This document shows positions 36,716-43,731 of a stretch of 64,000 nt of DNA, one piece after another. This DNA is from an uncultured Bacteroidales bacterium (GTDB taxonomy: Bacteria > Bacteroidota > Bacteroidia > Bacteroidales > Muribaculaceae), in the NCBI GenBank assembly GCA_902777835.1, contig CACYVC010000004.1, positions 58,848-122,847 on the forward strand, read 5' to 3'. The position numbers and the translations under genes are program-made. The notes under the pieces were generated by a model. It ran no database searches, had not been told where the DNA came from, and worked only from the letters and a program-made list of their open reading frames with translations. Numbering within the stretch: position 1 is the stretch's first letter; every line of letters starts with the position of its first letter.

Positions 36716-38047
36716 TTATGCTTTCTTTAAGGCTTTGCGCTTCTCGCTGATGAAGAAGACGCAGGCGGCTCCCACTACCAGGAATACGCCAGCCAAGATG
36801 AGCATGTTGCCTTGAACGCTGCCCAGTGCCTTGAGTGTGATGCCACCAAGTGCAGCGGCAACAATCTGTGGCAAGCAGATGGTGCAGTTGAACAAGCCAA
36901 GATATGTTCCCATGCGTGGGTTGCCCTCAAAGGCGTTGGTCACCAGTGTGAATGGCATTGCCAGCATAGCGGCCCAAGCAGCACCGATCAAGAAGTAGGG
37001 CACGAAGAGCATGTACTGATTAGTGCAGTAAGGCACCATAATAAAACCTATAGCGCCAATTACTAGGCTCAAGGAATAAGCCACCTTGTTGTTCTTGAAC
37101 AAAGGAAGAGCAAGAGCCCAAACCATACTGCCAACAGCTTGAACAGCAAAGAGCACGCCTACCCAGTCGCCTGCATCTTGATATCCCTTGCTAGCAGTGT
37201 CGGTTGCGTTCCATACTGTTTGTGCAATAGTGCCGTTGGTGTATGTCCACATGTACATAAACGCTGCCCAGCAGAAGAACTGAACCAATCCCACCTGGAA
37301 GAAGACTTTCAAAGCATGATTTAATGCACTCTTGTCGGTGCTTTCGGCAGAAACCTTCTTGTCCTCCTCTTTGGCGGCCTCGCGGAACTCTGCCATTTGT
37401 GCTGGAGTGTATTCTTTCACCTTTGCAACTGTGTAAACAACACAAGCTATAAGAATTGCGGCGCCAACGTAGAATGCCCATTTCACAGAATCTGGAACCT
37501 CTCCTGTGGGTGCAATGTTTTTGATGCCAATATAGGTAAACATGATAGGCAAAAGATAGCCTACTAGCGAGCCTGCATTGCACAAGAAACTTTGAATGCT
37601 GAAAGCCTGAGTCTTCTGCTTCTCGTTAACCATATCACCCACCATCATCTTGAATGGCTGCATTGCCATGTTGATGCTTGTGTCAAGGAACATGAGAGAA
37701 ATCAATCCAAATGTCATTGCAGCGGCTACGGTAAGGCCGAAACTGCCAGAGTTGGGAAGCATACACATTACAAGTACTGCTACAGTAGCGCCAAACAGCA
37801 GATAGGGAATGCGACGTCCCATGCGAGTCCAGGTCTTGTCGCTGAAGTATCCCACCAATGGCTGAACCACCATTCCCATGAGTGGCGGCAGAATCCAGAA
37901 GTAACTCAAGTTGTGTGGGTCAGCACCCAATGTAGCAAAGATGCGGCTAATGTTGGCACTCTGCAAAGCGTAAGCAATCTGCACACCAAAAAAGCCAAAA
38001 CTGAGGTTTATCAGTGTCGATAATCTTAAATCAGGTTTTGTTTTCAT
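36716..38047 (-). CDS. MFS transporter, SLC45-like sugar symporter
   Basis: 443 residues from the ATG at 38047; the upstream in-frame TTG codons are not needed. About 12 membrane helices. The N-terminus (SFGFFGVQIAYALQSANISR, then GADPHNLSYFWILPPLMGM, VQPLVGYFSDKTWTRMGRR) is characteristic of the SLC45 (GPH-like) branch of the MFS, which carries sucrose, maltose or related sugars with H+. The long central cytoplasmic loop is charged (AAKEEDKKVSAESTDKS). It stands alone on the minus strand with a terminator; the substrate is probably an oligosaccharide (inference from family). Confidence 0.85.
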   Translation of the reverse strand: MKTKPDLRLSTLINLSFGFFGVQIAYALQSANISRIFATLGADPHNLSYFWILPPLMGMVVQPLVGYFSDKTWTRMGRRIPYLLFGATVAVLVMCMLPNSGSFGLTVAAAMTFGLISLMFLDTSINMAMQPFKMMVGDMVNEKQKTQAFSIQSFLCNAGSLVGYLLPIMFTYIGIKNIAPTGEVPDSVKWAFYVGAAILIACVVYTVAKVKEYTPAQMAEFREAAKEEDKKVSAESTDKSALNHALKVFFQVGLVQFFCWAAFMYMWTYTNGTIAQTVWNATDTASKGYQDAGDWVGVLFAVQAVGSMVWALALPLFKNNKVAYSLSLVIGAIGFIMVPYCTNQYMLFVPYFLIGAAWAAMLAMPFTLVTNAFEGNPRMGTYLGLFNCTICLPQIVAAALGGITLKALGSVQGNMLILAGVFLVVGAACVFFISEKRKALKKA

Positions 38048-38140
38048 TGTCAACAAAATTTTATAGTGTGAATATGTTTTTCCTGTATAGTGAACAAGCT
38101 AAATACTAACGAAGCAATTGTTGCCACATCATTAATTAAA

Positions 38141-38174
38141 CAAAAAACAAGGGACTTCAAAACGCTGAAGTCCC
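38141..38174 (-). terminator. Terminator after tRNA-Leu
   Basis: Minus-strand stem GGGACTTCA / TGAAGTCCC (9 bp), 6-nt loop, then TTGTTTTTTG, 10 nt past the tRNA. Confidence 0.85.
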
Positions 38175-38182
38175 CTGCTCGG

Positions 38183-38267
38183 TACTCGGAGTGGGACTTG
38201 AACCCACACAGCCGCAATGGCCAAGGGATTTTAAGTCCCTCGTGTCTACCGATTCCACCATCCGAGC
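38183..38267 (-). tRNA. tRNA-Leu (TAA)
   Basis: 85-nt class II tRNA on the minus strand: acceptor GCTCGGA / TCCGAGT with a terminal G-U pair, anticodon TAA in GACTTAAAATC, long variable arm, TTCAAGTCC T-loop, discriminator A. The genome does not encode the CCA end (the next bases are CCG). Single-gene unit with promoter and terminator. Confidence 0.95.
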
Positions 38268-38278
38268 AGCTGGTTTTG

Positions 38279-38310
38279 TAAAGTTAATAGCAATTTTCGG
38301 TTTTTGCAAG
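38279..38310 (-). promoter_or_regulatory. Promoter of tRNA-Leu
   Basis: Minus strand: CTTG (38307-38310), 20-nt spacer, TAACTTTA (38279-38286), each one mismatch from the consensus, just upstream of the tRNA. Confidence 0.45.
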
Positions 38311-38584
38311 AAAAAAGTGGTTTTTGTGATTTTCAGCGTTTTGAAAGCGTTTTTTAGGCGCAATTAGTTTTTTGCGGATTTACTGTTTTAGTGGTTTATA
38401 TAATATATAATAAGGTGTAGCGAGAAAGGCAATGGAGTTGTTGTTTTGCGCTACAGCAGCAGAACAAATTAGTTATTTTTATTATTCCCAACATATCTAA
38501 CTATATATCAGTGCATTAAGCACCATACCAAGGGTAGGCACCACGCTTTTTTTGAATTTTTTTTGAAAAAAAAGTGTGGAATGT
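38311..38584. other. Intergenic region without recognised genes
   Basis: About 270 nt of AT-rich sequence between the divergent tRNA-Leu unit and the tRNA-tuf operon promoter. I see no open frame with coding character and no RNA gene; poly-T and poly-A tracts lie at 38547-38572. Confidence 0.6.
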
Positions 38585-38615
38585 TTTGTCAGTAAAAAAA
38601 ATATGTCTAACTTTG
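38585..38615 (+). promoter_or_regulatory. Promoter of the tRNA-tuf operon
   Basis: TTTG (38585-38588), 19-nt spacer, TAACTTTG (38608-38615): exact Bacteroidetes form. Start near 38622. Confidence 0.75.
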
Positions 38616-38625
38616 CACCCGCAAT

Positions 38626-38647
38626 AAAACCCCCGAGTGGGGTTTTT
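38626..38647 (+). terminator. Terminator-like leader hairpin of the tRNA-tuf operon
   Basis: AAAACCCC-CGAGT-GGGGTTTTT, an 8-bp stem with a T-run, only a few nt after the predicted transcription start and 14 nt before tRNA-Thr. It may be a promoter-proximal attenuator or a 5' stabilising hairpin. Confidence 0.5.
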
Positions 38648-38660
38648 GAGTCAAAAAGTT

Positions 38661-38734
38661 GCCTCTTTAGCTCAGTTGGCCAGAGCACGTGATTTGTAAT
38701 CTCGGGGTCGTTGGTTCGAATCCGACAAGAGGCT
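38661..38734 (+). tRNA. tRNA-Thr (TGT)
   Basis: 74 nt; acceptor GCCTCTT / AAGAGGC, anticodon loop TTTGTAA with TGT, GGTTCGAATCC T-arm, discriminator T, no encoded CCA. First gene of the tRNA-tuf cluster. Confidence 0.95.
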
Positions 38735-38760
38735 CAAGAAAGATCTTTGAAAAAGGTTTA

Positions 38761-38843
38761 GGGTAGATTCCAGAGTGGCCAAATGGGGCAGACTGTAAAT
38801 CTGCTGCGTCATCGCTTCGGTGGTTCGAATCCATCTCTACCCA
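38761..38843 (+). tRNA. tRNA-Tyr (GTA)
   Basis: 83-nt class II tRNA; acceptor GGGTAGA / TCTACCC, anticodon GTA in ACTGTAAAT, long variable arm (GCGTCATCGC), discriminator A. Confidence 0.95.
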
Positions 38844-38856
38844 CACAATGAAAGTT

Positions 38857-38929
38857 GCGGAAGTAGCTCAGTCGATAGAGCATCAGCCTTCCAAGCTGAG
38901 GGCCGCGGGTTTGAGCCCCGTCTTCCGCT
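38857..38929 (+). tRNA. tRNA-Gly (TCC)
   Basis: 73 nt; acceptor GCGGAAG / CTTCCGC, anticodon loop CTTCCAA with TCC, T-loop TTTGAGCC, discriminator T. Confidence 0.95.
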
Positions 38930-38945
38930 CAAAGAGATATGGAAC

Positions 38946-39017
<72 letters not shown>

Positions 39018-39026
39018 CTAGTAAAT

Positions 39027-39078
39027 ACACACAAGCTTCGCTTCTCTACGCTCGTCGTGGGGGCGAAGTGAAATGTGT
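39027..39078 (+). other. Possible stem-loop between tRNA-Thr and tuf
   Basis: ACACA...CTTCGC pairs with GCGAAG...TGTGT around a loop of about 20 nt, in the 119-nt gap before tuf. It may mark an RNA-processing site separating the tRNAs from the tuf message; this is inference. Confidence 0.35.
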
Positions 39079-39136
39079 AATTATGAGGGAAACAATAAGT
39101 TAATCATTTATAATTTTTTAAGTAACAAGAAAAGTT

Positions 39137-40333
39137 ATGGCAAAAGAGAAATTCGTAAGAACGAAACCGCATGTTAACATCGGTACAATTGGTCACGTTG
39201 ACCACGGTAAAACTACTTTGACCGCTGCTATCACCCTCGTGCTCTCGAAGCAGGGTTATTCTCAGCAGGAGGTTCGCTCGTTCGATTCTATCGACAACGC
39301 ACCTGAGGAGAAAGAGCGTGGTATCACTATCAACACTGCTCACGTTGAGTATGAGACTGAGAATCGTCACTATGCACACGTTGACTGCCCTGGACACGCC
39401 GACTACGTTAAGAACATGGTAACTGGTGCTGCTCAGATGGACGGTGCTATCGTAGTTATCGCTGCTACCGACGGTGTTATGCCACAGACTCGCGAGCACA
39501 TCCTTCTCGCCCGTCAGGTGAACGTTCCACGTCTGGTTATCTTCTTGAACAAGTGCGACTCTCCCGATGTTGACGAGGAGATGATCGAACTCGTTGAGAT
39601 GGACGTACGTGACCTCCTGAGCGAGTATGAGTATGATGGCGAGAACACCCCTGTTATCAAGGGTTCGGCTCTTGGTGCACTGAATGGTGAGCCCAAGTGG
39701 GAGGAGACAGTTCTTGAGCTTATGAAGGCTGTTGACGAGTGGATTCCACTGCCTCCACGCGACATCGACAAACCATTCTTGATGCCTATCGAGGACGTAT
39801 TCTCTATCACTGGCCGTGGTACTGTTGCTACTGGTCGTATCGAGACTGGTATCATCAAGGTTGGTGACGCTGTTCAAATCATGGGTCTTGGCGCAGACCT
39901 CAAGTCGGTTGTTACCGGCGTTGAGATGTTCCGCAAGCTGCTCGATCAGGGTGAGGCTGGCGACAACGTAGGTCTGTTGCTCCGCGGTATCGACTACAAG
40001 GAGATCAAGCGCGGTATGGTAATCTGCCACCCAGGACTTGTTAAGCCACACGATCACTTCACTGCTTCGGTTTACGTACTGAAGAAGGAAGAGGGTGGCC
40101 GTCACACTCCATTCCACAACAAGTATCGTCCACAGTTCTACATCCGCACACTTGACGTGACTGGCGAGATCACCTTGCCCGAGGGTGTAGAGATGGTAAT
40201 GCCTGGTGACCACGTTGAGATCAACGTTAAGCTCATCACTCCAGTTGCTTGCAGCGAAGGTCTTCGTTTCGCAATCCGTGAGGGTGGCCGCACCGTTGGC
40301 TCTGGTCAAATCACCAAGATTATCGACGATTAA
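39137..40333 (+). CDS. tuf: Elongation factor Tu
   Basis: 398 residues. A GTPase that delivers aminoacyl-tRNA to the ribosome. G1 GHVDHGKTT, the effector region ERGITI, G3 DCPGHAD, G4 NKCD and G5 SAL are all present, and domains II and III follow with GRGTVATGR and RPQFYIRT. Codon use is strongly biased, as expected. It sits after four tRNA genes (Thr, Tyr, Gly, Thr), the same order as the E. coli tufB operon, and before tRNA-Trp and secE. A long open frame on the opposite strand across tuf is an artefact of codon bias. Confidence 0.98.
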   Translation: MAKEKFVRTKPHVNIGTIGHVDHGKTTLTAAITLVLSKQGYSQQEVRSFDSIDNAPEEKERGITINTAHVEYETENRHYAHVDCPGHADYVKNMVTGAAQMDGAIVVIAATDGVMPQTREHILLARQVNVPRLVIFLNKCDSPDVDEEMIELVEMDVRDLLSEYEYDGENTPVIKGSALGALNGEPKWEETVLELMKAVDEWIPLPPRDIDKPFLMPIEDVFSITGRGTVATGRIETGIIKVGDAVQIMGLGADLKSVVTGVEMFRKLLDQGEAGDNVGLLLRGIDYKEIKRGMVICHPGLVKPHDHFTASVYVLKKEEGGRHTPFHNKYRPQFYIRTLDVTGEITLPEGVEMVMPGDHVEINVKLITPVACSEGLRFAIREGGRTVGSGQITKIIDD

Positions 40334-40400
40334 TATCTGTTGTGAGTCTGACAGCCCCTCTCAATGTGGGCGCTGACAGCGTGAAAGGACATAACTAAAA

Positions 40401-40450
40401 AAGCCGGCTGCCTTGAAGTGCAGCGCAAAGTAGAGAGCAGCCGGCTTGTT
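40401..40450 (+). terminator. Long hairpin between tuf and tRNA-Trp
   Basis: Perfect 11-bp stem AAGCCGGCTGC / GCAGCCGGCTT with a 25-nt loop, followed by GTTTAC rather than a T-run. It may be a partial terminator or an RNA-processing structure that trims tRNA-Trp. Confidence 0.55.
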
Positions 40451-40453
40451 TAC

Positions 40454-40526
40454 ACGGGAATAGTTCAGTTGGTAGAACGACGGTCTCCAAAACCGTAGGT
40501 CGTGAGTTCGAGTCTTACTTCCCGTG
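40454..40526 (+). tRNA. tRNA-Trp (CCA)
   Basis: 73 nt; acceptor ACGGGAA / TTCCCGT, anticodon CCA in TCTCCAAAA, T-arm GAGTTCGAGTC, discriminator G. Its 3' end is 20 nt before secE, so it is cut out of the secE-nusG transcript. Confidence 0.95.
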
Positions 40527-40546
40527 CTAATTATCTAAAAAAGAAA

Positions 40547-40747
40547 ATGAAGAAATACAAGATACTTACGGACATCGAGGAATCTTATAACGAGTTAGTT
40601 CATAAGGTTTCTTGGCCAACTAAGAGTGAATTGGTCAATAGCACAATCGTAGTAATGGTTGCTTCCATCATTGCTGCTCTGATTCTGTGGGTTATTGACT
40701 TTATTCTGAGTCACGCTATGCAGTTCATTTACGGGTTGGCAGGTTAA
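40547..40747 (+). CDS. secE: Preprotein translocase subunit SecE
   Basis: 66 residues from the ATG at 40547 (MKKYKILTDIEESYNEL); the open frame continues upstream into tRNA-Trp, so this start is required. It is the single-span form of SecE: HKVSWPTKSELVNSTIVVMV is the hallmark amphipathic helix plus the start of the membrane helix (about 35-60). It clamps SecY in the inner-membrane translocon. It is followed by nusG, as in most bacteria. Confidence 0.93.
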   Translation: MKKYKILTDIEESYNELVHKVSWPTKSELVNSTIVVMVASIIAALILWVIDFILSHAMQFIYGLAG

Positions 40748-40813
40748 GAAAGAGTGTCGTGCCCGTCACGTGATTGTGACGAGGCGCAAAGTCTTGAAGA
40801 ACCTAACCCGCAA

Positions 40814-40839
40814 GCAATGCACTCATTGCGCGGCTTTTT
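40814..40839 (+). terminator. Terminator-like hairpin between secE and nusG
   Basis: GCAATG-CACT-CATTGC extended by outer C/G pairs and followed by CTTTTTC. A short stem; probably partial termination or an RNase site, since secE and nusG are normally co-transcribed. Confidence 0.4.
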
Positions 40840-40891
40840 CTCACAGAGTGTGAATTAATTAATTTTCAATTTCGCTAAAGAAGTGTAATCA

Positions 40892-41446
40892 ATGGCTGAA
40901 AACAAAAATCTTCAGTGGTATGTTCTGCGTGCCATCTCGGGAAAAGAGGCAAAGGTCAAGGAGATGCTTGACGCGGCATGCAAAAATACCGATCTGGGCA
41001 AGTATGTGGCTCAGGTCTTGATACCTACCGAAAAGGTCTATACTACACGTGGAGGAAAGAAAGTGCTCAAAGATCGCAATCTGTTCTCGGGTTATGTGTT
41101 TGTACAGGCCGTGCTACGTGGCGATGTTGAGGATTATTTGCGCAACACTACCAACGTCATCGACTTCGTGCGCAGTCGTGATGCCAACCGCAAGCCCGAA
41201 CCCATTCGCGAGAGCGACATAGCACGCATGCTTAATGCTGCTGAGGGCGAGAGCGCCAGCGACGATGCATCACCCAACGATTTCATCGTGGGCGAGACTG
41301 TGAAGGTTAATGACGGACCTTTCAACGGGTTTACCGGAGAAATTGAAGAGGTTAACCGCGAGAAGCGTAAGCTTAAGGTGATGGTGAAGGTGTTTGGACG
41401 CAAGACACCTCTGGAGTTGGACAATTCGCAGGTAACGCGAGAGTGA
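40892..41446 (+). CDS. nusG: Transcription termination/antitermination factor NusG
   Basis: 184 residues. The N-terminal NGN domain (WYVLRAISGKEAKVKEML, LFSGYVFVQAVL) contacts the clamp of RNA polymerase. The C-terminal KOW domain (GETVKVNDGPFNGFTGEIEE) contacts S10 or Rho. It lies between secE and rplK in the standard order. Length is normal for Bacteroidales. Confidence 0.96.
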   Translation: MAENKNLQWYVLRAISGKEAKVKEMLDAACKNTDLGKYVAQVLIPTEKVYTTRGGKKVLKDRNLFSGYVFVQAVLRGDVEDYLRNTTNVIDFVRSRDANRKPEPIRESDIARMLNAAEGESASDDASPNDFIVGETVKVNDGPFNGFTGEIEEVNREKRKLKVMVKVFGRKTPLELDNSQVTRE

Positions 41447-41528
41447 GCCTCCTAATGTTACGTGGGAGGGCACGCCTATCGCAACTTGTTTATTAGTAAT
41501 ATAAACATTTTAGAAATTTTTCAGAACA

Positions 41529-41972
41529 ATGGCTAAAGAAATTGCTGGACAGATCAAATTACAGATTAAAGGTGGAGCCGCAAACCCTTCACCCCCAGTA
41601 GGACCTGCACTTGGTGCTAAGGGTATCAACATCATGGAGTTTTGCAAGCAATTCAATGCCCGCACACAAGCTAGCGCCGGTAAGGTGTTGCCAGTGGTAA
41701 TTACCTATTACACCGACAAGAGTTTTGACTTCATCGTTAAGACTTCGCCTGCTGCAGTGCAGCTGCTCGATGCCGCCAAGATTAAGGGTGGTTCGGGTGA
41801 GCCTAACCGCAAGAAGGTAGCTAGCGTGACTTGGGAGCAGATTCAAGCAATTGCCGAGGACAAAATGCCTGATTTGAACTGTTTTACTCTAGCTTCGGCT
41901 ATGAGAATGGTTGCTGGTACAGCAAGAAGTATGGGTATCACTGTTAAGGGTCAATTTCCTGAAAACATTTAA
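41529..41972 (+). CDS. rplK: 50S ribosomal protein L11
   Basis: 147 residues. Binds the GTPase-associated region of 23S rRNA. Typical N-terminus [20 protein letters not shown] and C-terminal [12 protein letters not shown]. It is followed by rplA after 15 nt, the conserved L11-L1 pair. Confidence 0.97.
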   Translation: MAKEIAGQIKLQIKGGAANPSPPVGPALGAKGINIMEFCKQFNARTQASAGKVLPVVITYYTDKSFDFIVKTSPAAVQLLDAAKIKGGSGEPNRKKVASVTWEQIQAIAEDKMPDLNCFTLASAMRMVAGTARSMGITVKGQFPENI

Positions 41973-41987
41973 AACTTCAATTGAACT

Positions 41988-42683
41988 ATGAGTAAACTTA
42001 CAAAAAATCACAAGTTAGCAAAAGAGAAGATTGAAGCCGGGAAGAGTTACACCCTTTTGGAGGCAGCCACTTTGTTGAAGGAAATCACCTACACAAAGTT
42101 TAACGCCTCGGCTGATATCGATGTACGTCTTGGTGTAGATCCCCGCAAGGCCGACCAGAACGTGCGTGGCGTCGTATCTCTGCCCAATGGCACTGGTAAG
42201 ACCGTTCGCGTCCTCGTTATGTGTACTGCCGACGCCGAGGCAGCAGCCAAGGAAGCTGGAGCCGACTATGTAGGTCTTGACGAATATATCGACAAGATCA
42301 AAGGCGGCTGGACCGACGTTGATGTTATCATAACTCAGCCACAATGCATGGGCAAGCTTGGTCCTTTGGGACGCATCCTTGGTCCTCGTGGCTTGATGCC
42401 TAACCCCAAGAGTGGCACTGTGACTCCTGATGTTGCAAAGGCCGTGAAAGAGGTTAAGCAGGGTAAGATTGACTTTAAGGTTGACAAGAAAGGTATCGTT
42501 CACACCTCTATTGGCAGAATGTCGTTCACTCCAGAGCAAATCAAGGAGAACGCACAGGCTTTCATCAACACACTGGTGAAACTCAAACCCAACACTGCCA
42601 AGGGTACCTATCTCAAGAGTATTTATCTTTCAAGCACCATGAGTCCTGGTATCAAGATTGATGTCAAGTCGATTGACGCTTAA
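41988..42683 (+). CDS. rplA: 50S ribosomal protein L1
   Basis: 231 residues. Forms the L1 stalk and can repress its own operon by binding a mimic in the mRNA. Signature [20 protein letters not shown] followed by [12 protein letters not shown] is present. Length is normal. Confidence 0.97.
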   Translation: MSKLTKNHKLAKEKIEAGKSYTLLEAATLLKEITYTKFNASADIDVRLGVDPRKADQNVRGVVSLPNGTGKTVRVLVMCTADAEAAAKEAGADYVGLDEYIDKIKGGWTDVDVIITQPQCMGKLGPLGRILGPRGLMPNPKSGTVTPDVAKAVKEVKQGKIDFKVDKKGIVHTSIGRMSFTPEQIKENAQAFINTLVKLKPNTAKGTYLKSIYLSSTMSPGIKIDVKSIDA

Positions 42684-42703
42684 TTTTAATCAAGTAGAAG
42701 AAA

Positions 42704-43228
42704 ATGAGAAAGGAAGATAAAGCAAAACAGATAGAAGCAATAAAAGGCTTACTTACCGATTATAGTTGCGTGTACCTCACCGAGACTACCGCTCTCAACG
42801 CCGAGAAGACTGTGGAGCTGCGCCGTGCAGCTTTCAAGAACGACGTGAAGATGGTAGTTGTGAAGAACACCTTGTTGAAGAAGGCTATGGAGCAGATGGA
42901 TGTGGACTACAGTGGTCTTTTTGACTCGCTGGCAGGTCCCACCACCTTGATGCTTAGCAACACAGGCAATGCTCCAGCTAAACTTATCAAGAGTTTCCGT
43001 CAGAAGAAAGAAACACTTCCCGCGCTCAAGGCCGCATTTGTGGAGGAGACTACCTACGTGGGTGCCGACCAGCTCGAAGTGCTCGCTACTATCAAGAGCA
43101 AGAACGAACTTATCGCCGACGTTGTGGCATTGCTGCAGTCGCCTGCTAAGAACGTCATCAGCGCTCTCCAGAGTGGTGGCGGCAAGCTGCACGGAATCCT
43201 GGAAACATTATCAAATAAAGAAAATTAA
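42704..43228 (+). CDS. rplJ: 50S ribosomal protein L10
   Basis: 174 residues. Base of the L12 stalk: the N-terminal domain binds 23S rRNA and the C-terminal helix binds L7/L12 dimers. Family pattern: [35 protein letters not shown]. The C-terminal helix is intact ([19 protein letters not shown]), relevant because its partner L7/L12 here lacks a hinge. Confidence 0.95.
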   Translation: MRKEDKAKQIEAIKGLLTDYSCVYLTETTALNAEKTVELRRAAFKNDVKMVVVKNTLLKKAMEQMDVDYSGLFDSLAGPTTLMLSNTGNAPAKLIKSFRQKKETLPALKAAFVEETTYVGADQLEVLATIKSKNELIADVVALLQSPAKNVISALQSGGGKLHGILETLSNKEN

Positions 43229-43254
43229 TAACAATTCAATTAAATCATACAAAA

Positions 43255-43548
43255 ATGGCAGATTTAAAAGCTTTTGCAGAACAATTAGTTAATCTTTCAG
43301 TTAAGGAAGTAAACGAGCTCGCTCAGATCCTTAAGAAATCTTCTTTCGACGTAGTGCTTAAGGCCGCTGGTGCCAACAAGCTCAAAGTTATCAAACTCGT
43401 TAAGGAGCTCACTGGTCTTGGCTTGAAGGAAGCTAAGGCTCTCGTTGACGAGGCTCCAAGCAAAGTTAAAGAAGGTCTCGCTAAGGCCGAGGCTGAGGGC
43501 TTGAAGCAGCAACTCGAAGCTGAAGGAGCTGAAGTTGAACTTAAATAA
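43255..43548 (+). CDS. rplL: 50S ribosomal protein L7/L12 lacking the hinge
   Basis: 97 residues, about 27 shorter than usual for Bacteroidales. The N-terminal dimerisation domain ([20 protein letters not shown], ending ELAQILK) runs directly into the C-terminal factor-binding domain ([20 protein letters not shown], and later [20 protein letters not shown]). The usual end of the N-domain and the flexible Ala/Gly/Glu-rich hinge are absent at the junction near 43331-43337. The frame is kept. The hinge normally lets the C-terminal domain reach out to EF-Tu and EF-G, so this would be functionally serious. It may be a true deletion or a collapsed repeat in the assembly. Confidence 0.9.
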   Translation: MADLKAFAEQLVNLSVKEVNELAQILKKSSFDVVLKAAGANKLKVIKLVKELTGLGLKEAKALVDEAPSKVKEGLAKAEAEGLKQQLEAEGAEVELK

Positions 43549-43570
43549 TACTACCTGTTAAACAGGTATT

Positions 43571-43612
43571 AGGTTAAGAATCCCAAGCGATTGTCGATTC
43601 TTAACCTTTTTG
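43571..43612 (+). terminator. Attenuator/terminator between rplL and rpoB
   Basis: Stem AGGTTAAGAATC / GATTCTTAACCT (12 bp) followed by TTTTTG. A small ACCTGTT/AACAGGT hairpin precedes it at 43553-43567. It fits the partial terminator commonly found here that sets the ribosomal protein to polymerase ratio. Confidence 0.8.
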
Positions 43613-43625
43613 TGTCTTTTTTTTC

Positions 43626-43700
43626 TAGGTGGGCGTTTAGCCTATGACACAAGGGACTTTCGATCACTTTTTTGGATCATCTACACCCACCTATCTTTTT
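43626..43700 (+). promoter_or_regulatory. Second leader hairpin upstream of rpoB
   Basis: TAGGTGGG (43626-43633) pairs with CCCACCTA (43686-43693), enclosing a smaller GATC/GATC pairing, and is followed by TCTTTTTTATTTT. With the preceding hairpin it makes a double attenuation-like leader before rpoB. Confidence 0.5.
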
Positions 43701-43731
43701 TATTTTGAGTTCACCTTAATTTTATTTTTCA

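Noticed and set aside
38090-38281. Small plus-strand open frame over tRNA-Leu
   Set aside because: It is antisense to a clear tRNA; such frames (…NPHSRN…) are a familiar artefact.
39104-40309. 401-codon open frame antisense to tuf
   Set aside because: Known side effect of the biased codon use of tuf; no promoter, no family, and the plus-strand frame is certain.
40502-40546. Upstream start for secE
   Set aside because: It lies inside tRNA-Trp; the ATG at 40547 gives the normal SecE N-terminus.
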